Shown here: positions 43,956-54,425 of the stretch, in pieces
Layout of the letters: every line of letters starts with the position of its first letter
Position numbering within the stretch: position 1 is the first letter of the stretch
Assembly (NCBI RefSeq): GCF_016741815.1
Contig: NZ_JAERRJ010000002.1
Coordinates: 744,001 to 808,000 of the forward strand
Length of the DNA: 64,000 bases
Direction: 5' to 3'
Origin: Nocardia acididurans
GTDB taxonomy: Bacteria > Actinomycetota > Actinomycetes > Mycobacteriales > Mycobacteriaceae
Made by a program: the position numbers and the translations under genes
Notes under the pieces: model-generated
Databases searched by the model: none
What the model saw: only the letters and a program-made list of their open reading frames with translations
What the model was told of the DNA's origin: nothing

Positions 43956-44837
43956 TCAATCCTCGGTGCCGAGGTCGATTGTGGCCTCGGCCGGCTTTTT
44001 CAGCCTGGTGTACCTGGGGTCCGTGTCCAGGCTCTCGTTGATCTCGTCGATCAGGTCGACGCCCGGGAGCAGCGGCGCCAACGCCGGTAGATCCGACAGT
44101 GACGCAAGACCGATCCGTTCCAGGAACAGTTCGGTCGTGGAGTACAAAGTGCCGTTGGTCTCCGGGTCCGTTCCGGCCTCCGCGATCAGCCCCCGCGCCA
44201 GCAGGGTTCTGATCACGCCATCCACATTCACTCCGCGCACCGCACTCACACGTGCTCGGGTAACCGGTTGACGATAGGCGATCACCGCCAGGGTTTCCAA
44301 AGCGGCGCGAGTGAGCTTCGAACGTGCGCCATCCAAAAGCATACGTTCCACATAGGGCGCGTATTCCGTGCGCGTGTAATACCGCCACCCGTCCCCCACG
44401 AACCGCAGATCCATCCCGCTGCGCCGCGCGGTCAACTCCGCCGATATCTCCCGCAGCGCCGTCTCCACCTGGATCGGATGCGAATTCAACGCCGACGCCA
44501 GCATCTCCGCCGGCGCGGGGGCGTCCACCACGAGCAGCATCGCCTCGAGCGCCGAGCGGAATTCCTCCTCGCTCAGCTCCTCGAGCTCGTCCTCCTCGGT
44601 GAGCGAACTCTCATCGTCGGCGGCGTCACCCGAGCCCGCTGCCTCCGCACCTTCGGTGACCAAGCTCTCATCCCCCGCGACCACATCGGCGAGGGAGTTC
44701 TCCGGGAGGGCCGCGACCTCTTCCACCACCACAGCTCCCGCACCGGCGAGGTCGGGGGTGGCAGGGTCGACGGAGGCGGGCGTGGGGTCGGCGGGACCCT
44801 GCGCATCGTCGTGCACGTCGTGGTCCGCCTCACTCAC
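43956..44837 (-). CDS. scpB: Chromosome segregation/condensation protein ScpB
   Basis: A 293-residue SMC-ScpAB subunit. A disordered acidic first 95 residues (DEAQ, EDE runs) is followed by the winged-helix core: LSEEEFRSALEAMLLVVDAPAPAEMLASALN, LRFVGDGWRYYTRTEYAPYVERMLL, LAVIAYRQPVTRARVSAVRGVNVDGVIRTLLARGLIAEAG. GTG at 44837, with GAGGAGG upstream, overlaps the scpA end by 8 bp. Confidence 0.95.
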   Translation of the reverse strand: MSEADHDVHDDAQGPADPTPASVDPATPDLAGAGAVVVEEVAALPENSLADVVAGDESLVTEGAEAAGSGDAADDESSLTEEDELEELSEEEFRSALEAMLLVVDAPAPAEMLASALNSHPIQVETALREISAELTARRSGMDLRFVGDGWRYYTRTEYAPYVERMLLDGARSKLTRAALETLAVIAYRQPVTRARVSAVRGVNVDGVIRTLLARGLIAEAGTDPETNGTLYSTTELFLERIGLASLSDLPALAPLLPGVDLIDEINESLDTDPRYTRLKKPAEATIDLGTED

Positions 44838-45957
44838 CGTAATCCTCCTCGATGGTTATCGGCGCGTCGGCCGGTTGGTCCGCCAGCTCCCCGATCCAGC
44901 TCACCGACAGCGGGCCCAGGGGGTCGGGCTGATCGAATTCGATCGTCTTGCCGCGATACAGCTCGAGCAGGGCCAGGAAGCGGGCGACGATCTGAACCGG
45001 GGTTTCGCAGTCGGCGATCAGTTCTTTGAAGGTCGTCCAGCCACCGGCGCCGCGACTCTTCAGCATCTCCAGGACCAGGGCGGCCTGTTCGGCCACCGAA
45101 ATGGCGTGCTGGTGAATGTGATCCAGCCCGACCCGGGGTGTGGGACGGGGCCGGAAGGCAGCGGCGGCGACCTGGGCGAAGCCTGCTGCATCAACTCCCA
45201 GCGTAACCTCGGGCAACAGTTCCAGGTAGCGATCTTCCAGGGAAACCGCGCGCGGATAGCGCTGCAGGGCGGCGGCTTCGAGTTCGCCGAGGAGTTCGGC
45301 GACCTGTTTGAAGGCGCGATACTGGAGCAGGCGCGCGAACAGCAGGTCGCGGGCCTCGAGGAGTTCCAGATCCTCCTCGTCGGTGACCTCGCCGGAGGGG
45401 AGCAGCCGTGCGGCCTTCAAGTCCAGCAGAGTGGCTGCGACGACCAGGAATTCGGTGGTCTGGTCGAGGATCTTGTCGGCGCGCAGGCCCTGTTCGTCGG
45501 ACAGGCTCGCTGTCAAAGCCTTGGTGTAGGCGATGAATTCGTCGGTCACCTTGTGCAGGGCGATCTCGGTGACATCGAGGCGGCGCGAACTGATCAGCTG
45601 CAGCAGCAGGTCGAAAGGACCCTCGAAATTCGCCAGCCGCAAATGAAACTTGCCCGCTTTGTCGGAATCATCCGCCGCCGCAGCCGCACTCGGCGCAGCC
45701 CCAGCGGCCACCATGTCCGCCACCACCGAATTCGGCGCGGCGCTGTCCTGCGAATCGGCCGCGTCGCCCAGCGATTCGTCAGCGTCGAGGACCTCGTCGC
45801 CATCGATGATGCTCGTCCGGGGAGCCGCGGGGTACGCGGCGCCCGCGATGTCGCCGATGATGCCGCTCCACGGCGGAGGGGTGGCGCGGCCTCCCGGCGC
45901 GCCGGAATTCGCGCCCGCCGGGTCGTGCTCGGGCGCCTGCTCGGGGGAATCGCTCAA
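44830..45957 (-). CDS. scpA: Chromosome segregation/condensation protein ScpA
   Basis: A 375-residue kleisin that bridges SMC heads. The conserved core FHLRLANFEGPFDLLLQLISSRRLDVTEIALHKVTDEFI lies near 105-145, and FLALLELYRGKTIEFDQ near the C-terminus. Residues 1-100 are a disordered Ala/Pro/Asp-rich leader typical of nocardial proteins. The start is TTG at 45957, which overlaps the parA-like stop (TTGA). No better start is close by. Confidence 0.94.
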   Translation of the reverse strand: MSDSPEQAPEHDPAGANSGAPGGRATPPPWSGIIGDIAGAAYPAAPRTSIIDGDEVLDADESLGDAADSQDSAAPNSVVADMVAAGAAPSAAAAADDSDKAGKFHLRLANFEGPFDLLLQLISSRRLDVTEIALHKVTDEFIAYTKALTASLSDEQGLRADKILDQTTEFLVVAATLLDLKAARLLPSGEVTDEEDLELLEARDLLFARLLQYRAFKQVAELLGELEAAALQRYPRAVSLEDRYLELLPEVTLGVDAAGFAQVAAAAFRPRPTPRVGLDHIHQHAISVAEQAALVLEMLKSRGAGGWTTFKELIADCETPVQIVARFLALLELYRGKTIEFDQPDPLGPLSVSWIGELADQPADAPITIEEDYGE

Positions 45958-46880
45958 CGGCCCGACCGGTGGATGACTTCCCGCGCCATGGCCCGATAGG
46001 CTTCCGCGCCACCGGATTTCGGCGCCCAGGTGGTGATGGGCTCACCCGCGACGGAGGCGTCCGGGAAGCGGACGGTTCGCGCGATGACGGTGTCGTACAC
46101 GAGGTCGCCGAACACCTCGACCACGCGCGTCATGACCTGACGCGAATGCAGCAGACGGGCATCGAACATGGTGACAACGATGCCGTACAGGGTGAGAGCG
46201 GGGTTCAGGCGGTCCCGCACCTTCTCGACGGTGTCGTTGAGCAGGGCCAGGCCGCGCAGTGAAAAGTATTCGCACTCCATGGGAATGATGACACCGTCCG
46301 CACAGGCGAGCGCGTTCACGGTGAGCAGGCCCAGCGACGGCTGGCAGTCGATGAGGATGTAGTCGTAGCGGCTGCGTAGGGGCGCTAGCGCACGGCCCAG
46401 GGTCTGCTCCCGGCCGACCTCGTTGACCAGCTGGATCTCCGCCGCCGACAGGTCGATATTGCTGGGCAGCAGGTCCATTCCGTCGACCTTGGTGTTGATC
46501 AGCACATCGTCGACGCCGACCTTGCCATTGCTGGTGAGCAGGTTGTGCACGGTCATATCGAGATCGTGGTGCGCCACACCGAGACCCGCCGACAGCGCGC
46601 CCTGCGGATCCAGATCCACCAGCAGCACCCTGCGCCCGTATTCCGCCAGCGCCGCACCGAGATTGATGGTCGAGGTGGTCTTGCCCACCCCGCCCTTCTG
46701 ATTGCACATGGCCACGATCAGCGCGTCACCCGTGCGATCGGGCTGCGGCGGCTCCGGAATATCCCGCAGCGGTCGCCCGGTCGGACCGAGTTCCGCGCTG
46801 TCGGTCGCCACATCGGGCGCTTCCCACAATGTTTGCGCGGCGGTTTCGATCCGCTGGCCCGCACCACCGGCTGTCGTCAC
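45954..46880 (-). CDS. ParA/Soj-family ATPase (Rv1708-like)
   Basis: A 308-residue deviant Walker ATPase. CNQKGGVGKTTSTINLG is the P-loop; LLVDLDPQGALSAGLG, DYILIDCQPSLGLL and VIIPMECEYFSLRGLALLNDTVE are the other ParA motifs. The first 45 residues are a disordered extension. GTG at 46880 follows AAGGAG at 9 nt. No parB is next to it and no parS site is visible, so it belongs to the scpAB group, not the origin-segregation parAB pair. Role: a Soj-like partner of chromosome organization, inferred. Confidence 0.9.
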   Translation of the reverse strand: MTTAGGAGQRIETAAQTLWEAPDVATDSAELGPTGRPLRDIPEPPQPDRTGDALIVAMCNQKGGVGKTTSTINLGAALAEYGRRVLLVDLDPQGALSAGLGVAHHDLDMTVHNLLTSNGKVGVDDVLINTKVDGMDLLPSNIDLSAAEIQLVNEVGREQTLGRALAPLRSRYDYILIDCQPSLGLLTVNALACADGVIIPMECEYFSLRGLALLNDTVEKVRDRLNPALTLYGIVVTMFDARLLHSRQVMTRVVEVFGDLVYDTVIARTVRFPDASVAGEPITTWAPKSGGAEAYRAMAREVIHRSGR

Positions 46881-47252
46881 GTCCGCTGCTCCTTCGACGT
46901 TCCTGCCCTTGATCGTCCACCGGTGGTGCCGGCGAACGACGCGCCCGGCCGCGCGTGCGGCCCGGTCCCATTAGACGCTACCGTCTGCCAGCGCAAGACC
47001 AACGCTCGGACACGCACTGTAAACCTGCACTTCAGACCTAGAAATCGCGCCGCCGACCGGTTGCGTCACTGATCGGAGGCGCTTTCTCCTCGTAGTCCTA
47101 CGGGATTGCCCCATTCTGCTGCCACGCCCCGCCGTCGGCGGGAATACGCCGGAATCCACCTCGATCCGCCTGGTGAACGCCTCGCCCTGCGATTCGCGGA
47201 ACTGGCTGTGCGACAACAGATCCTGTTGCCCGCCGACACCTGCGACAGTCGA
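46881..47252. other. Gene-free region (372 bp) between parA-like gene and xerD
   Basis: In M. tuberculosis this interval holds several extra genes (Rv1702-Rv1707, as I recall); here it has no convincing gene. A short open frame on the minus strand at 46971-47216 has no domain or codon support. An inverted repeat CAACAG-ATC-CTGTTG at 47214-47228 lies 25-39 bp past the xerD stop and may be a terminator. Confidence 0.5.
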
Positions 47253-48173
47253 TCACCGGGCGCGCGGATGCGCGGTGGCCCAGACCTCGTGCAGCGTGCC
47301 GACCGTCACCAGCGTGTAGATCTGGGTGGTGGTGACCGAGGCGTGGCCCAGCAGTTCCTGGACCACACGGACGTCCGCGCCACCGTCGAGCAGGTGGGTG
47401 GCGAAGGAGTGACGCAGGGTGTGCGGGGAGACCTGGGCGGCGATTCCGGCGCGGTCCGCGGCGGATTGCAGGGTCTGCCAGGCGGACTGGCGGGATAGTC
47501 GGCCGCCGCGGTGGTTCAGAAACAGGGCGGGGTTGCCTTTGCCGCGCGCGGCCAGGGCGGGCCTGCCCCGGACCAGGTAGGCATCGAGTTCGGCCAGGGC
47601 GGGGCGGCCGATGGGGACCATGCGCTGCTTACCGCCCTTGCCGTGCAGGACAACCGCGCGCTCGGCGGTGTCGATATCGTCCACATCGAGCCCGACCAGC
47701 TCCGAGATCCGAGCGCCCGTGGAGTACAGCAGCTCCAGCAGCGCCCTGTCCCGCAGGCCCCGGGGGCCGTCCGCGGCATCGCCGCCCGCTGCCTCCAACA
47801 GGCGCGAAACCTGCTCGTACGGGAGCGCTTTCGGCAATCGCCGGGCCGGGGTGGGCGGCTTCACCGGGTGCGCCACATCGGCCTCGGCGATACCTTCGGC
47901 GGCCGCGAAGCGATGCAGGCCGCGCACGGCGACCAAGGCCCGTGCCGCCGAACTGGCCGCCAGCGCCGGATGATCCGCATCCCCCGCGCGCAGCGCCACC
48001 ATGAAATCCCCGATATCGGTTTCGGCGACCTTCGCCAGCGTCTCGACGCCCCGCTCCCCCAAGAACTTCCGATACCGCGCCAGATCCCGCCGATAGGCGG
48101 CAAGGGTATTGCGCGCGGCGCCGCGCTCGACCGTCAAATGGTCGAGATAGGCGTCGATCTGCCGCTTCAGCAC
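47253..48173 (-). CDS. xerD: Site-specific tyrosine recombinase XerD
   Basis: A 306-residue tyrosine recombinase that resolves chromosome dimers. Catalytic residues are R155 ([12 protein letters not shown]), K179, H251-x2-R254 ([17 protein letters not shown]), H277 ([14 protein letters not shown]) and Y286. The N-terminal SAM-like domain starts at [26 protein letters not shown]. The GTG at 48173 is used because GGGA lies 7 nt upstream; the GTG three bases earlier is an alternative. Order next to the Nudix gene matches Rv1700-Rv1701. Confidence 0.95.
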   Translation of the reverse strand: MLKRQIDAYLDHLTVERGAARNTLAAYRRDLARYRKFLGERGVETLAKVAETDIGDFMVALRAGDADHPALAASSAARALVAVRGLHRFAAAEGIAEADVAHPVKPPTPARRLPKALPYEQVSRLLEAAGGDAADGPRGLRDRALLELLYSTGARISELVGLDVDDIDTAERAVVLHGKGGKQRMVPIGRPALAELDAYLVRGRPALAARGKGNPALFLNHRGGRLSRQSAWQTLQSAADRAGIAAQVSPHTLRHSFATHLLDGGADVRVVQELLGHASVTTTQIYTLVTVGTLHEVWATAHPRAR

Positions 48174-48292
48174 CACGCGTTCCCATGCACGCGTGCCATC
48201 ATGGCAGCCCCCACCGACAACCCCGCCTCCCGAAACACCGCAGGCCACATCACGATCCCGGTTCTGTCGGTGCCCTCTGGCACCCTGACGTC

Positions 48293-48733
48293 ATGGCAAC
48301 GTGGCAGGAGTTCACGACCGAGGCACCCGAGTTGGCCGCCCAGGTGCGACAGCGCTTCGAGGCCCACAAAACCCACGTCCTGGCGACACTGCGCCGCGAC
48401 GGCTCCCCCAGGGTGAGCGGTTCGGAGGTCACCTTCATCGGCGTGGACCTGATGTTCGGTTCCATGCCCGCCGCCCGCAAAGCCCATGACCTACTACGCG
48501 ACGGCCGCTGCGCGATCCACGCCCACCCGGCTGACGGTGACGCCAAAGTGACAGGTGTCGCGAAGGAGATCACCGGGCCGGAAAAGGCCGAACTGGGTTC
48601 ACCCGTGGGCGTCCACGACTTCCGCCTCGACCTCACCGGCGCGACCCTCACCACCGTCGACGAAGCCGGCGAACTCCTGATCATCCAGCACTGGCGTCCA
48701 GGCTTGGGCATAAAGGTCACCCAACGCCGCTGA
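48293..48733 (+). CDS. PNPOx-fold FMN/F420-binding protein
   Basis: A 146-residue split-barrel protein of the pyridoxamine 5'-phosphate oxidase superfamily. FEAHKTHVLATLRRDGSPRVSGSEVTFIG is the common start, ARKAHDLLRDGRCAIHAHPAD the middle strand. In actinomycetes this group often uses F420 or FMN. The ATG at 48293 sits in a divergent arrangement with xerD. No co-operonic partner shows the substrate. Confidence 0.85.
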   Translation: MATWQEFTTEAPELAAQVRQRFEAHKTHVLATLRRDGSPRVSGSEVTFIGVDLMFGSMPAARKAHDLLRDGRCAIHAHPADGDAKVTGVAKEITGPEKAELGSPVGVHDFRLDLTGATLTTVDEAGELLIIQHWRPGLGIKVTQRR

Positions 48734-48737
48734 GGTG

Positions 48738-48758
48738 CGGCGGAACGGTCTGCCGCCG
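48738..48758. terminator. Hairpin between convergent genes
   Basis: CGGCGG and CCGCCG pair with a 9-nt loop right after the PNPOx-fold gene, in the 57-bp gap to the convergent Nudix gene. The stem is short and the call is tentative. Confidence 0.35.
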
Positions 48759-48790
48759 ACGGTGATTCGAGTGCGCTCGGGGCCCAGCGG

Positions 48791-49447
48791 CTACCGCCGA
48801 GCTGCTTTGCGGTCGAGGAAGGCCGTGGGCATGCCCGGCCAGGGTGCGTCCGCTGGACGGAGCTTCGCCCCGGTGGACCGTGCCGTGCTGAGGGCCAGGA
48901 TGCCCGCGACGGCGGTGGCGTTGGTGATCTCACCGGCCAGAGCCGCCTGTACCGCGTCGTCGAGCGGCATGCGCACGATTTGGATATCCGCCTCTTCCAA
49001 TTCGGGGTCGGGGCGGTCGGTTTCGTAGAGATCGGAGGCCAGGTACACGCGCAGGGCCTCGTCGGTGAAGCCCGGGGACAGCGCCACATCGACCAGCACC
49101 GCCCATTCGCGGGCCGCGAGACCGGTTTCCTCGGCGAGTTCGCGCTCGGCCGCCTCGAGCGGATCCTCGCCCTGCTGGTCGAGCAGGCCGGCGGGCAGCT
49201 CCAGCAGGCGACGCCCGATCGGATGCCGGTACTGGTTGATCAGCACCAGATTGCCGTCCGCGTCCACCGCGACCACCGCGACAGCGGCATGGTGCTCGAT
49301 CACCTCGCGCTCGGCGACCCGGCCGCCGGGCATGACCACCTGATCCAGCCGCAGGGCCAGAATCGCACCGGAGTAGACCGTGCGGCTGGACACGGTATCG
49401 AACACGTGCGTACCGGGCGCTGATTCGTTCACGTCGGAAGATGCCAC
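48791..49447 (-). CDS. Nudix hydrolase, ADP-ribose pyrophosphatase type
   Basis: About 218 residues. The Nudix box lies at 87-110 (GLLDQQGEDPLEAAERE, then LAEETGL), with REL-x-EE-x-GL intact. TVYSGAILALRLDQVVMPGG and INQYRHPIGRRLLELPAG are ADP-ribose pyrophosphatase marks. It hydrolyses ADP-ribose to AMP and ribose 5-phosphate by family analogy; Rv1700 is the counterpart. The GTG at 49447 has no good binding site upstream, and the GTG at 49435 is an alternative. Confidence 0.9.
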   Translation of the reverse strand: MASSDVNESAPGTHVFDTVSSRTVYSGAILALRLDQVVMPGGRVAEREVIEHHAAVAVVAVDADGNLVLINQYRHPIGRRLLELPAGLLDQQGEDPLEAAERELAEETGLAAREWAVLVDVALSPGFTDEALRVYLASDLYETDRPDPELEEADIQIVRMPLDDAVQAALAGEITNATAVAGILALSTARSTGAKLRPADAPWPGMPTAFLDRKAARR

Positions 49448-49523
49448 CGGGAAACCGTAGCGCGCGGGAGTTCGCCGCCTCGGGTACGGGCAAACGAGTT
49501 CCGGTTCCGGCGCTCTCGACACA

Positions 49524-49560
49524 CGGAAGGCCCGGACGCTGGGAGCGTCCGGGCCTTCCG
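49524..49560. terminator. Strong hairpin terminator of pyrG
   Basis: A perfect 17-bp stem (CGGAAGGCCCGGACGCT and its complement) with a GGG loop lies 11 bp past the pyrG stop. It is among the strongest terminators in the window. Confidence 0.85.
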
Positions 49561-49570
49561 GCAGATGCGG

Positions 49571-51298
<1,728 letters not shown>

Positions 51299-51368
51299 TC
51301 ACAGTAACACGGATTTCCGGGGCCTCGGAGTGCCACGCGCACCGGTTGCGGATGAATGGCTGGTTCTG

Positions 51369-52289
51369 TCAGCGCGGCATGGCCGCGACTGTGAGCGAGG
51401 TCGCCCGATCGCCCGTCCCGTATCGCCCGGTGCCGCCGTTCAGCTGCTCGGTGAGCCCGAGCACAGTGGTGATCCGCCCGATCTCGTGATCCACATTGTC
51501 GACGGTGGTGACCGTTGCCAGCGGTGCTTCCGAGCGCGCGACCGCGATCGGCCCGTCGCCTTCGGCCGCCCCGTAGCGACCCGCCAGCACCACACCCGCA
51601 CTGTGCGCCCGCAGCCCGCCGGCGAATCGGGCGATGATGGTGCCGCGGTTGTTCTCGCCGGCGCGGGCACCGTCGCCGGCGACCACGACGGCCAGCTGCG
51701 CGGGCTTGACGTCACCGAAGGTGAGGAAGCCGCCGCCGCGCAAGGTCTCCAGCGCCAGACCGCGTTCCTGGTCGCTCCCGCGCTGCTGCCCGCTCACCGG
51801 ATCGGCCAGCAGCGCCTGCCCGAGCAGATCCCCGGCCAGCGAACCCTGGTCCGCCGCATCGACTTTCAACTGCGCGCCCGCCGGGACGACATTGACCAGC
51901 GTGGTCCGCAGCCGGTCCGCCTCGGAGGAATCGGTGAATGCGCCCGTCAGTCCGACCCGCCCGGTCACCGTCGCCCCGGCGGTGGTGAGCGCGGCGCTGA
52001 CCGCGTCCGCGTCGGCGGTGTCCACCTCGGGCGTGGTGAACACCAGGACGGTGCGATTGGCGAGACTGCCGGTCAGCAGCTTGCCCGCCGCACCGGCCAG
52101 GAAGGTGTCGGCAGCCTTGACCTGCTCTGCGAGCCTGGCGTTTTCGGCCGTCAGCGCATCCAGCCGCTGCGTCTCCCCCGCCCCGGCGAAGAGCCCGTCA
52201 CCGTGCGTGCGCGCACCCAGCACCACGCCGACCGCGAGCGCCAGAAAGACCGCCGCAAGCGAAATGGCGTGCTGGCGAATGGAAATCAT
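51369..52289 (-). CDS. MctB/SteB-family membrane protein
   Basis: A 306-residue protein with an N-terminal membrane anchor (ISLAAVFLALAVGVVLGA, about 8-25), a coiled-coil stretch (TQRLDALTAENARLAEQVKAAD) and an outer Rossmann-like domain. It matches MctB (Rv1698), reported as a copper-handling channel-like protein, and SteB, which pairs with SteA in corynebacteria to control cell-wall hydrolysis during division. It lies next to steA here, which supports the SteB reading. The ATG at 52289 is 6 bp after the steA stop. Confidence 0.88.
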   Translation of the reverse strand: MISIRQHAISLAAVFLALAVGVVLGARTHGDGLFAGAGETQRLDALTAENARLAEQVKAADTFLAGAAGKLLTGSLANRTVLVFTTPEVDTADADAVSAALTTAGATVTGRVGLTGAFTDSSEADRLRTTLVNVVPAGAQLKVDAADQGSLAGDLLGQALLADPVSGQQRGSDQERGLALETLRGGGFLTFGDVKPAQLAVVVAGDGARAGENNRGTIIARFAGGLRAHSAGVVLAGRYGAAEGDGPIAVARSEAPLATVTTVDNVDHEIGRITTVLGLTEQLNGGTGRYGTGDRATSLTVAAMPR

Positions 52290-52295
52290 GCGTCC

Positions 52296-53507
52296 CTACC
52301 TGTGCTGGTCGAAGAATCCCGAAACCCATGCGGAGAAACGATCCCAGGTGTCGGCCGCCGAGGCCACCAGTTCCCCGCCCATGTGCGTGGCCAGCAGCGC
52401 GACGATCAGCGCCACCAGCGCGGCCAGCACCACGAGTGCGATGGCCCACCCGTTGCCGCGGTGCCGGTACAGCGACGCAACGGCTTTCGCGTCCATGAGC
52501 TTGGTGCCCATCTTCAACCGGGTGAGGAAGGTGGCCGGATTCGAGTCGCGCCGACCGCGATCGAAGAAATCGTCGAGGGAGGCGGCCGCGCCGACGGTCA
52601 CGATGAGCGAGGCCCCGTGGTGATCGGCAAGCAGCAGAGCGAGATCCGCGGGCGCGCCCGAGGACGGGAAGGTGGTGGCCCCGATGCCCAGATCCTGGAT
52701 GCGTTCCAAACCCTTTGCGTGCCCGTCGGTATCGGCGGGCAGGATCACCTCGGCACCGCACTTGAGCGTGGTGGCGGTGATCTCCTCCGGATCGCCGACG
52801 ATCAGATCGGGGCGATATCCATTGCGCATCAAGGTATCCGCGCCCCGGCCGACGCCGATGAGGACCGGCGCGTACTCCTTGATGAACGGCTTGATCCGCT
52901 TCAGATCCTCGGCGTGATCGGGTGCGTCGGCCACGATCACCACATGCCGCTTCTTCATCTCCAGCACGACGTCCGGCACACCGATTCCGTCTATCAGCAG
53001 CGAACTTTCGGTGCGGATGAACTCGATGGTGTTGCCCGCGAAGGCTTCCAGATGATCGGCCAGCCCGTTGCGGGCCTCGATCATGCGCTCGGCGATGCCG
53101 GCCTCGGTGAGCTCGATGCCCTCGACCAGGGCCTCGGGTTCCTTCTTGGAGAGCTTGTCGGCGTAGACGATGCCCTCGTCCACCCGGACCTTGGCGCCAT
53201 CCTTGATCTTGGTGAAGACGTCGGAGCTGACCGCGTCCAGCAGCAGGATCCCATTGGCCACCAGAACTTCCGGCCCGAGATTCGGGTATCGCCCGGAGAT
53301 CGAGGGCGAGGCGTTGACCACGACGGCGACCCCGGCCTCGACGAGCCGGTCGGCGGTGAGCCGGTCCAGGTCCATCTCGTCCAGCACCACCACGTCACCG
53401 GGTCCGACGCGCTGCAGCAGACGCCTGGTGTTGCGGTCGACCCGGGCCATCCCGGTGATTCCGGGCAGCGTTTCGGTGGTACGCGACAGCAGGGCCAGCA
53501 TCTTCAT
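52296..53507 (-). CDS. steA: SteA-like cell-division protein
   Basis: A 403-residue protein (Rv1697-type). The central part resembles a thiamine pyrophosphokinase-like catalytic fold (GVGRGADTLMRNGYRPDLIVGDPEEI). One membrane segment lies near 353-373 (AIALVVLAALVALIVALLA), just before a short C-terminal tail. SteA and SteB act together in corynebacterial division. The ATG at 53507 gives MKMLALLSRTTETLPGITG. It is the first gene of the steA-steB-pyrG-Nudix run; the 5' region with the recN gene is separated by an inserted island. Confidence 0.85.
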   Translation of the reverse strand: MKMLALLSRTTETLPGITGMARVDRNTRRLLQRVGPGDVVVLDEMDLDRLTADRLVEAGVAVVVNASPSISGRYPNLGPEVLVANGILLLDAVSSDVFTKIKDGAKVRVDEGIVYADKLSKKEPEALVEGIELTEAGIAERMIEARNGLADHLEAFAGNTIEFIRTESSLLIDGIGVPDVVLEMKKRHVVIVADAPDHAEDLKRIKPFIKEYAPVLIGVGRGADTLMRNGYRPDLIVGDPEEITATTLKCGAEVILPADTDGHAKGLERIQDLGIGATTFPSSGAPADLALLLADHHGASLIVTVGAAASLDDFFDRGRRDSNPATFLTRLKMGTKLMDAKAVASLYRHRGNGWAIALVVLAALVALIVALLATHMGGELVASAADTWDRFSAWVSGFFDQHR

Positions 53508-53645
53508 AACGATCGATGATTACCGCAAACTCTCAACCAATGGTGGAGGCGCGCCGCAACATGCTCCCCATTCGTCACAGTGATGCCAGATTTCACCGGG
53601 GATGTCCATTTCGGGCCATGAGATAAATCGGCACCGGCTCTATCT

Positions 53646-53663
53646 CCTTACCGGCCGGTAAGG
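53646..53663. promoter_or_regulatory. Perfect 18-bp palindrome before the SRPBCC gene
   Basis: CCTTACCGGCCGGTAAGG is a perfect palindrome ending 13 bp before the ATG at 53677. It overlaps the likely -10/ribosome-binding region, so it is a good repressor site, of TetR type by its shape. Confidence 0.6.
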
Positions 53664-53676
53664 ATATGCTCACGAC

Positions 53677-54096
53677 ATGGTCAGCACCACGGTCGATACG
53701 GTCCTTCCCGCCCCGCGCGAGGTCGTCTACAAGCTCTTCAGCGAGCGCGACAGCCTCAACGGCAACCTGCCCATCCAGGTCAAGCTGAAGAAGCCCGGTG
53801 CGGGCATCCCGTCCGGCGTCGGCGCCCAGTACGTGCTCGGCGTGGCCGGACTCGGCATCACCGAGGAGACCACCGAACTGGTTCCCAACGAGCGCATGGT
53901 CTACCGCGTCATCGCGGGCGCGCCGGTCAAGCGGCACGTCGGCACCATCGTGTTCAGCGACGCGCCCGGCGGCACCCGCGTGGTCTACACCATGGAGTCC
54001 GAGCCGAGCCTGCCCGTACCGGGCAAGGTGCTCGAGATCGGACTGCAGGGCCTGATCAAGACCCTCATCGGCGGCGTGCGCAAGGCCGCCAAATAG
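53677..54096 (+). CDS. SRPBCC-fold (START/Bet v1-like) protein
   Basis: A 139-residue single-domain lipid- or polyketide-binding fold. VSTTVDTVLPAPREVVYKLFSERDSLNGNLPIQVKL and VRRHVGTIVFSDAPGG-like VKRHVGTIVFSDAPGGTRVVYTMESEP are typical of the polyketide cyclase/dehydrase type; LEIGLQGLIKTLIGGVRKAA is the C-terminal helix. A strong palindromic operator lies just upstream, but no regulator is directly adjacent. Confidence 0.85.
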   Translation: MVSTTVDTVLPAPREVVYKLFSERDSLNGNLPIQVKLKKPGAGIPSGVGAQYVLGVAGLGITEETTELVPNERMVYRVIAGAPVKRHVGTIVFSDAPGGTRVVYTMESEPSLPVPGKVLEIGLQGLIKTLIGGVRKAAK

Positions 54097-54113
54097 GCTC
54101 CCCCGCTACCTGA

Positions 54114-54148
54114 TCCGGGCCGGTCGCGTCTGTCGCGACCGGCCCGGA
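54114..54148. terminator. Bidirectional hairpin terminator
   Basis: A perfect 15-bp stem, TCCGGGCCGGTCGCG and its complement, with a 5-nt loop, sits between the convergent SRPBCC gene and the secreted small-protein gene. Confidence 0.8.
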
Positions 54149-54162
54149 CCCGTGTCGGGGAC

Positions 54163-54405
54163 CTACTTCGGCACCACGGTCCAGTTACCCGGGCCGCCGA
54201 CGCAGTCGTAGTCGTTCCACTCACCGGCGTCGATACCGCGATTGCCGCGGCTGAGGCATTCGCTCTCCTGCGTGAAAGGGCCGCGATCGCCCTGCTGGGC
54301 GAAGGCCGCGCTTCCGGTGTTCGGGACCGCCGCCGCGGTTCCGGCGAAACCGGCGGCAAGGCCACCGGCGAAGACCACGGCAGCCACCAGTCTCGTACGC
54401 ATCAT
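54163..54405 (-). CDS. Small secreted protein
   Basis: An 80-residue exported protein. A signal peptide (MMRTRLVAAVVFAGGLAAGFAG...) ends near AVAA-V at about 26. The mature part has two cysteines (SECLSRGN and YDCVGGPG) that can form a disulfide, plus WNDY and WTVV. Small actinomycete secreted proteins of this kind have unknown roles. The ATG at 54405 gives the double Met; the ATG at 54402 is an alternative. Confidence 0.7.
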   Translation of the reverse strand: MMRTRLVAAVVFAGGLAAGFAGTAAAVPNTGSAAFAQQGDRGPFTQESECLSRGNRGIDAGEWNDYDCVGGPGNWTVVPK

Positions 54406-54425
54406 GTTCAAAGGCTCTCTTTCGG

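Noticed and set aside
46971-47216. 81-residue minus-strand open frame
   Set aside because: No domain, no convincing ribosome-binding site, and Arg/Ser-rich shadow composition.
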